Assembly (NCBI GenBank): GCA_028583415.1
Contig: CM053269.1
Coordinates: 35,654,254 to 35,718,253 of the forward strand
Length of the DNA stretch: 64,000 nucleotides
Origin: Protea cynaroides
Taxonomy: Eukaryota; Streptophyta; Magnoliopsida; Proteales; Proteaceae
Direction: 5' to 3'
Of the stretch, positions 19,879 through 33,316 are shown piece by piece (the stretch's first letter is position 1; each line of letters starts with the position of its first letter). The notes under the pieces were generated by a model. The model worked only from the letters and a program-made list of their open reading frames with translations. It searched no databases and was not told the origin of the DNA. The translations under genes were made by a program, and so were the position numbers.

Positions 19879-22800
19879 TTGTCAAAATTCCGGCAGCATA
19901 ACGACAGTTTTTTGGGAAAAATCCTCGAACTCACCCAAAAACTTGGGGAGGAGGACTTACGTAACCCCCGCACTCTTCAAACAAATCAAACACAGGAAAT
20001 TACAATAAAAATTTTAAGAATTGTAAATGTAGCTGGTATACCTGCCAGAGTATTCTTTGACTCTGGGGCCACGCATTCTTTTGTTTCTATTTCCTTTGGA
20101 AAGCGAATGGAGTTACCAATCAAGCACTTGAACCCAAGCTTGATAGTTCGCTCTCCGCTAGGAGTTGAAGTGGCCTTGACTGAATATTATGGACCATGTA
20201 CAGTATGTATTGAGGGCCGAGACTTAGAAGCAAGTTTGGTACTACTCGAGATGGCAGACTTTGATGTCATCTTGGGAATGGATTGGCTAGGCCATCATTC
20301 GGCTATTCTATTATGTGGTAAGAGGAAGCTTGTGCTTACAGACGAAAAGGGAAGGGAGTATAGCTTCACTGGGACCAAGTTACCTAGGAAGCAGAAGCTG
20401 ATTCTCTCTGCCCTAAAAGCTAAAAGATGCTTAGAGAAGGGGGGAGTGGGGTATCTAGTATCTGTAGTCGACATCACTGCTGAGGTGCCAAAGATGGAAG
20501 ACCTAGATGTGGTACGAGAGTTTCTGGATGTATTTCCAGAGGATCTCTCAGGTTTACCACCAGACAGGGCTACAGAATTTGTGATAAACCTTATGCCAGG
20601 TTCGGCGCCGGTGTCTAAAGCACCATACAGGATGGCCCCTACCGAGTTAAAGGAGTTGAAGACCCAGTTACAAGAATTGTTGGATAAGGGTTTCATACGA
20701 CCTAGCATATCACCTTGGGGAGCACCTGTACTATTTGTCAAGAAGAAGGACGGAAGTGTAAGGCTATGCATTGACTACCGTGAGCTGAACAAGTTGACTA
20801 TCAAGAATCGGTATCCTTTGCCTGAGATCGACGATCTATTCGATCAGTTACAGGGTGCAAAGGTTTGTTTTCTCGAAGATTGATCTCCGAACGGGGTATC
20901 ACCAACTGAAGATCAAGGCCGGAGATATTCCGAAGATTGCTTTCAGAACACGGTATGGGCATTATGAGTTTCTAGTTATGTCGTTCGGTTTGACCAATGC
21001 TCCAGCGTCGTTCATGGAACTGATGAACTGAGTGTTTCATGATATGTTGGACACTTCGGTCATTGTATTCATTGATGACATATTGGTCTACTCAAAGGAC
21101 AGAGAGGCTCATGCAACACACTTAAAAGCAGCCCTACAACGGCTGAGAATGGAGAAGCTGTATGCTAAGTTCAAGAAGTGCAAGTTTTGGCTGAAGGAAG
21201 TGGCTTTCTTAGGCCATGTAGTATCTAAAGACGGTATCAAGGTTGATCCAAGTAAGATAGCTGCTATAGTAGGATGGGAAGCACCAAAATCTGTTGCGGA
21301 GATTCGTAGTTTCCTTGGGTTGGCTGGTTATTATAGAAGATTCGTGGAAGACTACTTTAGGATCGCTGTTCCACTCACCAGATTGACCAAGAAGGGGAAA
21401 AATTCATATGGACAGATGAGTGTGAGAAGTGCTTTCAGACTTTGAAGTCAAGACTAGTCTCTGCACCTATCTTGACCATCCCAGAACCAAGCGTATCGTT
21501 TACCTTATATACGGATGCTTCAGGATTGGGAATCGGGTGTGTATTGATGCAAGGAGAACAGGTGATCGCTTATGCATCAAGACAGTTAAAGGAGCATGAG
21601 AAAAACTATCCGACGCATGATTTGGAGCTAGCAGCAGTTATACATGCCATAAAGACTTGGAGACACTACTTGTACGGTGAGAAGTTTCAGATTAAGTCAG
21701 ATCACAAGAGCTTAACTTATCTTTTCACTCAGAAGGATCTGAATATGAGACAGAGGAGATGGCTGGAATTGTTAAAAGATTATGATTGTGACATCTAGTA
21801 CAATCCGGGCAAAGCAAATGTTGTGGCTGACGCCTTAAGCAGAAAGTGGGCATCGAAACCTGAGGCCGGGCCAAGTACAAATGCTGCATTGTGTGCTACA
21901 GCCTCAAGTTCAATGGAAAATGATGAAGAACACATAATAGAGACTGCAGAAGATCCAGTTGAGCAAGGCTTAATTCATAAGTTCACCATGATGTTCGCAG
22001 CTTTGATGATCTCACCGGATCTAGTTGATGAAGTCAAGGTAGCAATCCTACAGGATCTACATCTCAAGATAGTGCAAGAAGATTTAGAGAAGGGTACGAG
22101 AAATCCTGACTTTACCTTGGATTCAGACTAGGTACTCAAGTATCGTGGACGGTTATGTATACCTGAGAGTGAAGACTGCAATATCAGAGATCAAGTTATT
22201 ACTGAAGCTCATTACACACCATATTCGGTACATCCAGGAAGTACCAAAATGTACCATGATTTAAGAAGACTATATTGGTGAAGGGGTATGAAAACAGATA
22301 TAGCTCGTTTTGTGTTCCAATGTCTGAATTGTCAACAAGTTAAAGCAGAAAGGCAGAGACCCGCAGGTTTACTACAGCCATTACCGAAACTTGCATGGAA
22401 GTGGGATTGTATCACTATGGATTTCGTCACTGGCCTACCTTTGACACCAAGGTCAGTGGATGCAGTTTGGGTTATAGTTGACCGACTCACCAAGACAACT
22501 CGATTTATTGCGGTCAGACCTCAGTATACCATGGAGAAGCTGGCCAAGTTATATGTTGATAATATAGTCAGACTTCATGACGTCCCAGAGAGTATAGTAT
22601 CTGACAGAGATCCCCATTTTACATCAAAGTTCTGGAAAGGATTACAAAAAGCTATGGGAACAAAGTTGAAGTTCAGTACAGCTTTTCACCCTCAGACGGA
22701 CGGGCAGTCAGAACGAACTATTTAAATTTTAGAAGACATGCTCCGAGCCTGTGCATTAGACTTCAAGGGAGCTTGGGATGAGAAACTATCACTTATCGAG

Positions 22801-23496
22801 TTTTCTTATAACAACAGCTATCAGGCTACAATTCAGATGGCCCCATATGAAGCACTCTATGGGAAGAAGTGTCGTACACCTCTGTTATGGAACGAGGTGG
22901 GAGAAAGAAGAATTGTAGGACCTGAGTTTGTTGAAGAAACTTGTCGAGTGATTGATCAGATCAAGGAAAGAGTAAAGACAGCTCAACTTCGACAGAAGCA
23001 CTATGCGGATAATCGACGTCGAGATCTGGAGTTTGCAGTGGGTGACAAAGTATTCTTGAAGATATCACCGGTGTGAGGTTTGAAACGGTTTGGTAAGAAG
23101 GGGAAGCTATGCCCCAGGTATGTGGGACCATACGAGATATTGACCAGACGTGGTAATGTAGCATATCAATTGGCTCTACCACCATCTATGTCAAGTGTTC
23201 ATGATGTGTTTTATGTATCATTATTGAAGAAGTATGTCAGAGACCCATCGCACATCTTGACCGCTGATCCTCCAGACTTGACTGAAGACTTAACCTTTGA
23301 GGTGGTACCTGCGATGCTCTCAAGTCGAAAGGTACAACAACTTCGAAACAAGGATATTCATTATGTGAAAGTGAATTGGAAAAGCCAAGATGTCGAAGAA
23401 ATTACTTGGGAAGAGGAGAGTGCAATGAGGAAGGAGTATCCTAATCTTTTCGGCGATCAAGGTACGTTCAAATTTCAAGGCCGAAATTTCTTTTAA
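19879..23496 (+). pseudogene. pol of element 2: protease, RT, RNase H, integrase, chromodomain-like tail
   Basis: Open from 19879, within former antisense-ORF leader, into ARVFFDSGATHSFVS (intact protease motif near 20046-20080). RT: WGAPVLFVKKKDGS, IDYRELNKLTIKN, frameshift near 20870, FSKIDLRTGYHQ, TGA at 21029, VFIDDILVYS. Frameshift near 21400. RNase H: LYTDASGLGIGCVL, DLELAAVIHA, TAG at 21796. Integrase: EAHYTPYSVH, CLNCQQVK, TMDFVTGLP, VSDRDPHFTS, DGQSERTI; stops at 22129, 22279, 22723 and 23074. The C-terminus YVKVNWKSQDVEEITWEEE is a chromodomain-like fold that in chromoviruses guides integration to heterochromatin. Confidence 0.92.
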
Positions 23497-23508
23497 GGGT
23501 GGGGGAGT
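23488..23508 (+). promoter_or_regulatory. polypurine tract of element 2
   Basis: TTCTTTTAAGGGTGGGGGAGT immediately upstream of the 3' LTR start TGTGAGACC (23509); the purine core AAGGGTGGGGGAG would prime plus-strand synthesis. A near-identical second tract lies 54 bp downstream inside the LTR. Confidence 0.88.
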
Positions 23509-25925
23509 TGTGAGACCTACATGCAAATTTTGGGAAGAAATTTCTTTTAAGGGTGGGGGAGTTGTAAGACCGCACTCCGTAAACCCGGTCTAAACCTTGG
23601 TTTTATGTCGTAGCAGGTCTTCCGATCATCACCGGGCCAGACGGGACGAGCGGATGACAAACAGGTACAAAATCGGATCAAAGATGGTCAAATAGATGTT
23701 ATTTTATGTTGACCGGTCGATGGTACCGGTCTTGGTACCGGTCGACCGGTCAGCTCTACGCAGCTGAGTGCGGAGATCCAGAAATTAACTTCTGCGGGTC
23801 CCACTTTCCTGATTTCGAATCCTAAGACTTTCCTAATCCTAATAGGGTTACTAAACCCTAATTCTTGCCTATATAAACACCCTTAAACCTCCTCAAATCC
23901 TTTCCATTGTCTCTCACAAACCCTAGAGAAAAGAAGGAGGTTGGAAAGGAAAAGGAGCTAGGAAGAAGAAGGAGGTACCGCCATTACCATTCGACGACGC
24001 TCACGTTACGCCAGTCAACGGTAAGTGTTTTAACCACTCTTCTTACCCTATGAAACTAGGATAGTTATAGGGGTGGATCAATACCATGCAAAGTAGGTAT
24101 TGATCTAAAACCCTAACTGGACCTTAAAACCCTAAATTTGCCGTCAAACCCTAGATTCAAGTTCCGAGATGATATTCATCGAAACTAGACTTTAATGAGT
24201 TGGAGATAACTTTAACTCAAAGCTCAGACTTAGAATGGATAGGAGAAACCCTGGAAATCCATAGAGATTGATTGAATATCCATAGAGATTGATCGATGGC
24301 AGTGGAAAAACCCAAGTATGGTCTTCGGAGACATACTGGTCGACTATACCGGTTGCACACTGTGCGGCCGGTACGTTGCCACCGGTACCTTCCGAGGGGC
24401 TGGTCTGTGGGGACCGACTGACCATATCGGTCACCAGTTTTCCCCACAGAGCTGCAACCGGTACATGCCACCGGTCAGCTCTGTGAGTGTATTTTGTAAC
24501 CTTGTTGGTTTTCGACCAACGTGAAACCCTAAGAAACTATTCTAATGAAACCCTAATAATATTGTAGGACTTTGTGACTTTTTGTTTGGATCTTGCGACG
24601 TGGAGCAAGTCAACAAACGAGCGTCAAGTAAGAGAATCTGACCAAAACCCTAATAATTAATGGACAGTAATTCATTGTTAATAACCTGAATATATAAGAT
24701 GTGATGTTTGTGCATATTCACATGCCATCCTTTACTTTCAGTTATTATTATTGTTCATGCATTGATATGATGTGATTGTTAGGCATGTGATTGTTTTCGT
24801 TGGTGTGTGGAATGGGGCATGGGCCTGGGATCATTCCTCACACTGGCAATTTTTGTAGTATTCTATCTTAACATGCTTGGTACGGGTGGGGCATCAGGGG
24901 AAGATCGTGGTACGGTGGTCTCCGATGTTGATGCTGGCCTCGCCATGGTTATGTGGCACTGTGGTCTCTGAGGTCGACGCTGGCTTGTCCACGATGCTTT
25001 AGTTCTATCTCTATGCCGTAGGGAGTTATGTTGGGATAGGGTCTACCTGCGTATTGTTCTATCTTAGTACGTTAGTTGCGGATAGGGTATCAGGGGAGGT
25101 ACGGGGATGTCTTAGCTCTATCTCTATGCCGTAGACGGCTGTGCTGGGATAGAGCCTACATTGATGACATATAGGATTGGTTAGTTGCGAGTCCAATTTG
25201 CAAGCCCTGGCTAGTAGGGGCTTAGGTACTGGTATGGGTAGAGCATCAGGGGAGGTACAAGGATATCTTAGCTCTATCTCTATTCCATGATGGGTGCATG
25301 TGGGCCAATGGGGGTGTGATCCATGAGGTGCCACACACTCGTGTATAGAGGTGTGGGGGCCACCAAACTTTTCTATAGCACATTGCAAACTTAAACCAGA
25401 CCACAACATAAAATGTTTGTTACTCATGCATAATATTGTGAAACTGTCTGATTGTCTTACTGAGCTAAGTTGTGAGCTCACCCTTTGTATATACATTGTT
25501 TTTAGATGTTGATGCAGGTTACATGGTGGATGACTACATGAACGCTCCGGCGTATAGTGATGTTGCTGCTCTGGGTGTACAGACAGGAGAGGACGAGCAT
25601 GACGCTTCATGCGAGTGCCCTTTCTGTGTGTACCTTTGATTGGATTTTTATTTATTTGTTCCAGTATTTTCAGTTAGATTAAGTGGATGTAAGGATATTA
25701 TATTTTATGTTTGGATTTGAATAATTGGATATTCTATTTAATTTTTCAATAGATCCTCAGTTCATTTATTTAAAGACTTCCGCTGTGTTATTTATATTCT
25801 GATTGTGGTTACGTGCAATGGGTTTGTATGAGGGGACATGGTCTGTTTGAGATCCTGGTGTGGACCATTGGTTCTATGACGGTTCACTAACACCATTCTG
25901 GTTGGTTCAGAATTAGGGTGTGACA
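23509..25925 (+). repeat. 3' LTR of element 2 (family A, copy A3)
   Basis: 2417 bp, TGTGAGACC..GGGTGTGACA, followed by GCTCA (25926-25930). Second internal start at 23563; TATA box 23870-23877; ACCGGTCGACCGGT palindrome near 23744. The exon 2 donor is changed from CAG|GTAAGG to CAA|GTAAGA. Confidence 0.94.
23879..25639 (+). CDS. putative spliced small ORF carried by LTR A3
   Basis: Exon 1 ends 24020 (PPLPFDDAHVTPVN), exon 2 24568-24627 (60 nt), exon 3 25506-25639 (DVDAGYMVDDYMNAPAY.., HDASCECPFCVYL, stop). Lengths and frame match A1 and A2. One donor base is mutated (last exon base G to A). Left limit approximate; no AUG found. Confidence 0.4.
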
Positions 25926-26422
25926 GCTCAGAATCGTCAAAAATAGTATGCAGATACTCGATGCCGAGACCTTGAATTTGCCGTAGGTGATAAGGTATTT
26001 CTGAAAGTATCACCTATGCGAGGTTTGAAACGGTTCGGACAGAAAGAGAAATTAAGTCCAAGATATGTCGGGCCATATGAGATTCTAGCCAAATGTGGAA
26101 AAGTGGCTTATCAGTTAGCCCTACCACGATCTATCTCAAGGGTGCATGATGTATTTCATATCTCCTTATTAAAGAAGTACGTCAGAGATCCGACGCACGT
26201 TTTGACAGCAGATCCACCAGACTTAACTGATGATTTGACGTTCGAAGTAGCACCAACTGAATTCACCGGTCGAAAGGTTCAATGTCTACGTAATCGTGAC
26301 ATATACTATGTCAAAGTCACCTGGAGAAGTCGAGATATAGAAGAGATCACATGGGAAGAAGAGAATGCTATGCGAAAGCAATACCCTCATCTTTTCGACT
26401 CGAAAGGTATGTACAAATTTTG
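25926..26422 (+). pseudogene. pol of element 1, part 2: integrase C-terminus and chromodomain-like tail
   Basis: Resumes after the duplicated GCTCA: QNRQK-stop-YADT, FAVGDKVFLKVSPMRGLKRFG, LSPRYVGPYEIL, VAYQLALP, VHDVFHISLLKKYV, then EFTGRKVQCLRNRDIYYVKV and WRSRDIEEITWEEENAMRK, ending at TGA 26420. These are the GPY/F-type integrase end and chromodomain-like region. One stop (TAG at about 25950). Confidence 0.92.
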
Positions 26423-26453
26423 AGGACAAAATTTTTAATAAGCAGGGGGGAGT

Positions 26454-28651
26454 TGTAAGACCCATACCGAACTAATCAGTCTTACCACCTTGTACCAGGT
26501 CCATCTATTATGGTCGAGCCACATGGACCAAGTACGTGAAGGAAATCACAAGACCATGTATGAAATTGACCCAAAAACAGTAAATGGAGGGTAGGGTCGC
26601 ATGCCTAAATAGGTAGGGTCGACCCCCACCTCAATAGAATCCAACCCATGGTTTTCAGGTCCTAGGGTTGGATGACTTGAGACCCTAGGGTCGACGGATT
26701 CGGCGACCCTAGCATCGACCCTAGGAAGACTGATAGAAACTGAAAATTAGAAAACTTTCCTAATTCAAAGGGAACCTTTCCTAAACTCGTTGGGACGGAT
26801 TTTGGGAGGTTTTCCTCTATAAATAGGACGTCCCTTAGCCTCTTTCACTCCATTTGAAACCCTAATTGATAGTGAGAGAAAGAGAAGAGAAGGAGGAGAA
26901 GAAGAAGAGAAGGAGAATTTGAGAAGACAACTAAAGAGAAGGAATTCAGAGATCTCTCTAAATCTCAGCAACCCTAAGGTATGAATACATTCTCCATGAA
27001 CTATGTAAGACCCTAAGAATAGTTTATGAAGAAGTTAGGGTTGGGAGAAACCCAAATCATCTACCCATGGATGAGTTCCGAAGGAATCCATGAAGGTAAT
27101 CATCATAGGCAATAGAAAGTATGTAAAAGACATAGCTATGGGCCATTGAACATTCTTAGAATGGACCTACGAGAGTATAGGATCGACCCCATGCTTTCGG
27201 GAAGTCCAGGGAGGTTGTGGTCGCACATAGGGTCGATAGGTAACTGACCCTATGACCGACCCTATACCCTGGGGTCTCAGATACCTACGACCCATCCTGC
27301 GACCCATCTTGCCACCCTAGCTTTACAGCAAGCTTAAAACTGTTGGAATTAATTCTAATTAAAATCTATCGACTTGTTAGGTTTTCCTAGTGATATAAAG
27401 GTGATTCTTAAAGCTTGAAAGAGGATCTACACTTAAGCAAAGGTGAGGGAACAAGACCTAAACTAATTGGCTAATAATAAACTATTTTCGTTTATTGAGA
27501 CCAATGCCTTGTATGATTTTATGATTGTATGATTGTAATGTGCTTCTATTCCTGCTATTATTGTTCATGCATATTTAATTTTGTATGTTTATAACATGAT
27601 GATGATCGTGATGTTAGGAATAGGCATGTGAATGTTTGTGTATGGTTAGTGTATTTGATGCGAGTAGGGCATCAGGGGGAGGACATGATATCGAGGTGTG
27701 TCCTAGTCACCAGACTCTAGCTCTATCTCTACTCAAGTCTTGTCCACTAACATCGTCGTATCACCATTACCTTAGCAGAACTAATACATTGTAGGGGCTC
27801 AGGGGGGACGTGACATTGTGGTGTGTCCTGGTCACCAGACCCTAGCTCTATCTCTATGGGTGTATTGAGGGATGTTGGAGTGAGGCCTTGGATACATTGT
27901 TTGACATTAGGATTGGTTAGTTGCGAACCCAGTTTGTAAGCCCTCGCCAATAGGGGCTTACGTATTGGTATGGCCAGCCGGTACAGCAATGCCGTTTCCA
28001 TTGGGTGTATATTTATCCATGGTGGGTGCATATGGGACGGCAATGCCGATATTCATTGGGTGGCTCCACACACTCGTGTATAGAGGTGAGGCGGCCTCTG
28101 AACCTTTCTATAGCACATTGCAAACTTATATACCAGACCACAGTTATGAATTGAATGCATGCATATGTTTGTTGCATTGTTTTGTTTGCTCACTGAGTCG
28201 TGATGTGTGCTCACCCTTTTTGAATTAGAATATTTTTAGTTAATGATGCAAGTATGACTGTGGAAGACTATATGAGTGCTCCCGCATACCGACATGTTGC
28301 GGCGATGGACGCAGAAGATATAGTAGAGACGCATGACTCGTCATCCGAGTGCAACTCATGCGTTTTCGATTAGATTTTTATTTGGATTAATGAGGAAATG
28401 TAATTTGATATTTTTATTTACTTATGACTTAGTCAATGCAAGATAATTGGATATTTTATTTATGATTATCACATTTAGATTCTCAGTTCATTTAATATTA
28501 AGACTTCCGCTATTGTGTATTTACTCTGATTATGATTGTGGAAGTGTATGGTTTAAACAAACGGACACAGCCTATTCGAGATCCTGGTTGAACCGTTAGT
28601 TATTAGTGGTTCATCACACCATTCTGAACAGTGCGGAATTGGAGTGTGACA
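26454..28651 (+). repeat. 3' LTR of element 1 (family B)
   Basis: 2198 bp, TGTAAGACCC..GAGTGTGACA, preceded by a polypurine tract (AGCAGGGGGGAGT). TATA box at 26818-26825. GGTCGACC/CCCTAGGGTCG clusters at 26590-26730 and 27180-27310. The conserved hairpin block is at 27905-28215 and the conserved exon at 28240-28373. The last 340 bp match 8688-9027. Unlike family A it has no internalised second polypurine tract. Confidence 0.93.
28240..28373 (+). CDS. conserved 44-codon LTR exon in family B (terminal exon)
   Basis: After the acceptor TATTTTTAG, with one base carried from an upstream exon, it reads VNDASMTVEDYMSAPAY.., AMDAEDIVETHDSSSEC then NSCVFD and a stop. It is 134 nt, exactly the family A length. 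The copy at 8688 retains CECNSC where this one has SECNSC. The upstream exon candidate at 27381-27442 has a conserved position and a donor AAAG|GTGAGG but an in-frame TAA, so the upstream structure is not established here. Confidence 0.4.
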
Positions 28652-29515
28652 ATCAGTGGTACCAAGGTCTGGCCAATTGGATTACTAAATTCGATGAAAT
28701 TGAAATGGATATATTAATCCATCGTCCTTATTAGGGATGGTTAGTAAAAGTGGTTCATAGATGAACAAACTAGTAAATTTCTTCTTGACCATGGTATCTA
28801 AGTCTTGACAGGGATTTTTTGCTCGTTTTTTTTGGAATCAATGTGTTAACAATGAGAGATTCGACACATCGAGCTTACTTAATGGAAGATGTATGGTGAC
28901 CGTCTACTATGATGTAGAACAGGTGTATACATACCTTATACTCCCAATGGGTGAGAGTTCAAGATGCACATCGTGTAGATTCCATGTTGACCAATCGAGG
29001 ACAAAAACGGGCAGAACTTCGACGTCTCGAACATGGATGTCATGGTTAAGCCGATTTTACTGGGTCGGTTCAGGGATGAACCAAAAAATAACAAACATTG
29101 GGCTACAATCTGGGTTAGGACAGAAAAAAGCACCTTGACAAGGATGGGGTAACCTATCACCGAATGCACGATGAATAATGGGCCCCCAATCCCTTTATAT
29201 ACTATGCTGCAAGGATCCAAGCGACGTGGAGTAGCATAACGCATTCTCAGGCAGACCCAAGAAACGCTCGTTAGAGGCTGCTCGCCGGTCGTGGTCTCAC
29301 AAAGTACAGGCCAATGCTGTGTGTTTCGCCTAGCGGGCTGCCCCATATGCATGGGATCCGGTTCGGCTACTCGCACGAATGTGTGACTGAACCCATTCCC
29401 CCTAAGGCAATATTATACAAGCATAAATATAGTATCCTAAAATCTAGCATCCAATTCACACAAGAAAAGTTTTCATTTAGGAGTTTGACGTTTATATCCC
29501 CAGTGGAGTTGCCAC
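28652..29515 (-). other. leader of a minus-strand giant-LTR element; nothing coding seen
   Basis: Between the end of element 1 and the primer-binding site at 29498-29515. It contains no recognisable protein in either strand (the longest minus ORF, 28936-29376, matches nothing I know). By position it is the internal 5' region of the element whose LTR is 29516-34312, truncated on its left by element 1. Confidence 0.5.
29498..29515 (-). promoter_or_regulatory. primer-binding site, probably tRNA-Arg
   Basis: The minus strand reads GTGGCAACTCCACTGGGG directly after the LTR end TGTCCTCACA. Plant Tat/Ogre-group gypsy elements use a TGGCGACTCC-type site assigned to tRNA-Arg; here CGA is CAA. It sets the orientation of the LTR at 29516-34312 as minus. 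Confidence 0.65.
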
Positions 29516-29939
29516 TGTGAGGACAAAGATGGAAATCTTAGAAGTCGCCACCTAGATTAAGGTCTAGGACCTTAGAAATGTGAAATATCGCCCCAAGGTA
29601 AAACTTCGATTGACTCATGACCCTTAGATTGGATTTCTGGTCCATCAGAGATTGGGTAAGCATCAGGTTACGATTATGGAAAGGGGTTAGGCACCCAAAC
29701 CGCCAGATCGAAATCGGTCTCCTATACCTTTCCTATGCTAGACTCTATTTGTTAAACCAAACCAAACCAAGTGGTTTGATATCATTGAACCGAATCTGTA
29801 TCCATCAGATTGCCTACGTATTACGGAATTATTTTGAAAATCAGGTTCACCATCGTAGTTCAGGTGTGATTAAAGTTTATGGTTGTGATTTATGCTTGTG
29901 CATGATTAAGTTTATTGTTCAAGTTGAAGTTTATGCTTG

Positions 29940-30350
29940 AATGGATAAGAAACCCTATGGGTTAGGATCTGGATAGTCCATGTGGACTGATAGATAGTCC
30001 TAGTGGATCTAAGAATAACCCTATTTGGGTCAAAATATGGATAACCCTTTTCGGTTGAAATGTGGATAACCCTATCTGAGTCAAAATGTAGGTAACCCTA
30101 TCTGGGTTGGAATATGGATAACCCTATCTGGGTTGGAATATGGATAAATATCCTAGTGGATCTATGGATAGTCCAAGTGGACTAAGGTTTGGATCCGAAT
30201 TTGAGTTTCTCCCAAATGGCCTACGTATCTTAGGGTTTGCCCTAGGAATCAGAATCCGTGTAGTTTGGGCATGGATAACCTGTTCTAGGTTAGAATGTGA
30301 GAACCTGTTCTAGGTTTAAGATTGAGAACCTATTCTAGGTTTAGGGTTTA
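29940..30350. repeat. tandem 26-28 bp units with AACCCTATCTGGGTT cores
   Basis: Repeats of ATATGGATAACCCTATCTGGGTTG and variants (AACCCTATTTGGGT, AACCTGTTCTAGGTT), each a small near-palindrome. Neighbouring units TGGATAGTCCATGTGGACTG share the inverted-repeat style. Confidence 0.8.
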
Positions 30351-30654
30351 TCGATGGGCAGAATCGTCCTGAATTATCCTTTTTTATCCTGAATTATAAT
30401 TTTGGAAGGTTTGGCAAAGCATTCTCTTTCTTTATTAAGATTTTTATTATTTCCATTATGCCCTTCCCAAGAATGTGGGTGCCTAAATGCACGTCCCCAC
30501 CCCTAATATGTTTGCTAAGTGTACAGATATGGCAGTTCAACTAGGGTGCAACATAAATTAAATTATTACCAAAAAAGGAATATTGTAAGCATGATAAGTA
30601 TGATATTTATGGTAACTATCATATCATATAATAAGATTATGAAAATCTCCCTAA

Positions 30655-30800
30655 TATGGCATGTATTGCAAATAAGACAAGAACCTAATATGGTAATATC
30701 TAATATGGCAAGATCTAATATGGCAAGATCTAAGCATGACAAGATCTAATATGGAAAGATCTAATATGCAAGATCTAATATGCATCTATATATCAATATG
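30655..30800. repeat. tandem AAGATCTAATATGG units
   Basis: About seven copies of a 14-16 bp AAGATCTAATATGGC-type unit with small length changes. Confidence 0.8.
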
Positions 30801-32321
30801 GTAAGTACCAATCTTAGAATACATATATGACATGAATTTTTCAAAAAAAAAGGAAAAATCTTATATGCTATTTTCAAAGCATAGTAAGACTTAAAAAAAT
30901 TAAGATTTTGCTAAAATATGATAAAAATTTATCTATTCTACCAAAAATAGCAACACATGGAATGTAGAAAACATGGTATGCACAATCCAAACAAAGCATA
31001 TGAATGCTCCAAATATAACCATTTATCCAAATATGGCAGAATTCATTTAAACAATCATTGATGTTATAATGAATGAGACATCAATGAAACTTTTTTTGAA
31101 AAGTGCAAAATTATCAAAACAAACATATGTTCAATGTTCTTTGAAAAAATTATAATTTTTATGAAGAAATTTGGGAAGATTAATGACTCAAAACTGTGAA
31201 AATTGTGACACAAGGTTCCAGACAATGGACAAAACTATGAACTGTATTCAGATTTATCACATTATACAATAATGACCATAAGTAGGTCTTTTGAAACTCA
31301 AATCAAGCTCAATTTTTTTTCATAGAAAGATGACTTAATATATTATATTTTATATGAAGGATTTGAATCCCAACAGAAAGAAAACACAGGTCAAAGATAT
31401 GCCCTAAGACCGAACATGTGCACTGATCAAATCTGTTCCAGATTTTTGATCAGTTGCACCATAAATTCCAAATAAAATTCTATTCTTAATGAAAATTAAA
31501 TAAAGACATATATCTATGTAGATAACTGTCTGATATAAAATTTCAATAAGAAAAACAAGTTAAAACAGTATATTTTCTTTGTGAAAAATGACTCTTTTCA
31601 ATCATGCAAATCAGTACATCATGACAGATTCAAAATCAGAGCACTATGCACTTAAAAATTGATATCAATTCAAAAAAAAAAAAATGGAAAAAATATGAAA
31701 CCAATTTTATTTTTTAGAAGACTTTCATGTCTAAAATGTTCATGTTAAGTGGATTTTCTGATTATGGCCATAAGGCCTTTGTCTAGAGACTTTCTGATAG
31801 AGGATTGCATAACATTCGAGAAAAATAGCAATGTTAAAGACAAATTTTTTGATATATTTTCCCAATTCCAAATGGAACAAAATTTTTAGGGTAGTCTTCT
31901 AACATATCAGAGAGACTCCCATAAAAGTTTGGGGTTCAAAAGCTTAGAAAAAATACATATGATGTACGTCCTAAGTTTGAACCCTAAATCTAGAATTTTC
32001 ATATCAGAAAACCACTTTATGAAATTTGCAAAAAACATCAAACATCATTGTATATCATTCAAAAATTCATCATTGAATAGCTTAGACAAATTATCATTCA
32101 TGAAAAATGTTAGACATAGGCATCCTATAATTAACAAGCATGTAATAGAGCATTCATGATTGAGATTTCATGGAAATTAGCATTTTTCAAGCAAAATTGA
32201 GATTCGAGCATTCTAACGACCTCTAAATTTGTTTAGAGTACTAACCTTGGGCTCAAATCGAGCGAAACCGTTGATGAAGGGTGATTGGAGGTTGTATCAA
32301 CCCCCTTTGAATGTGAATCCT

Positions 32322-33316
<995 letters not shown>

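Larger units (their letters stand above)
15835..25925 (+). mobile_element. element 2: chromovirus lacking gag, nested in element 1
   Basis: 10.09 kb with two full family A LTRs and a 5-bp target duplication, inserted in the integrase of element 1. Internal region: primer-binding site, antisense ORF (minus), then directly protease-RT-RNase H-integrase-chromodomain. Gag and its upstream spacer are absent; the junction lies near 19985, where antisense-ORF leader abuts the protease entry. It could at most have moved using Gag from other copies. Several stops, mostly explicable as C to T changes, show it is now dead. Confidence 0.93.
8688..28651 (+). mobile_element. element 1: Tekay/Del-like chromovirus (Ty3/gypsy), 5'-truncated, hosting element 2
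   Basis: Order: partial 5' LTR (8688-9027), initiator tRNA-Met primer-binding site, antisense ORF (9304-10579, minus), gag, intron-like segment, protease-RT-RNase H-integrase, [element 2 at 15835-25925 plus its duplicated GCTCA], integrase C-terminus with chromodomain-like tail, polypurine tract (about 26440-26453), full 3' LTR (26454-28651). The C-terminal tail (YVKVTWRSRDIEEITWEE) and integrase order place it among plant chromoviruses. Multiple stops and frameshifts make it defective. Its own target duplication cannot be checked because the left LTR end is gone; ATCAG follows the right end. Confidence 0.88.
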
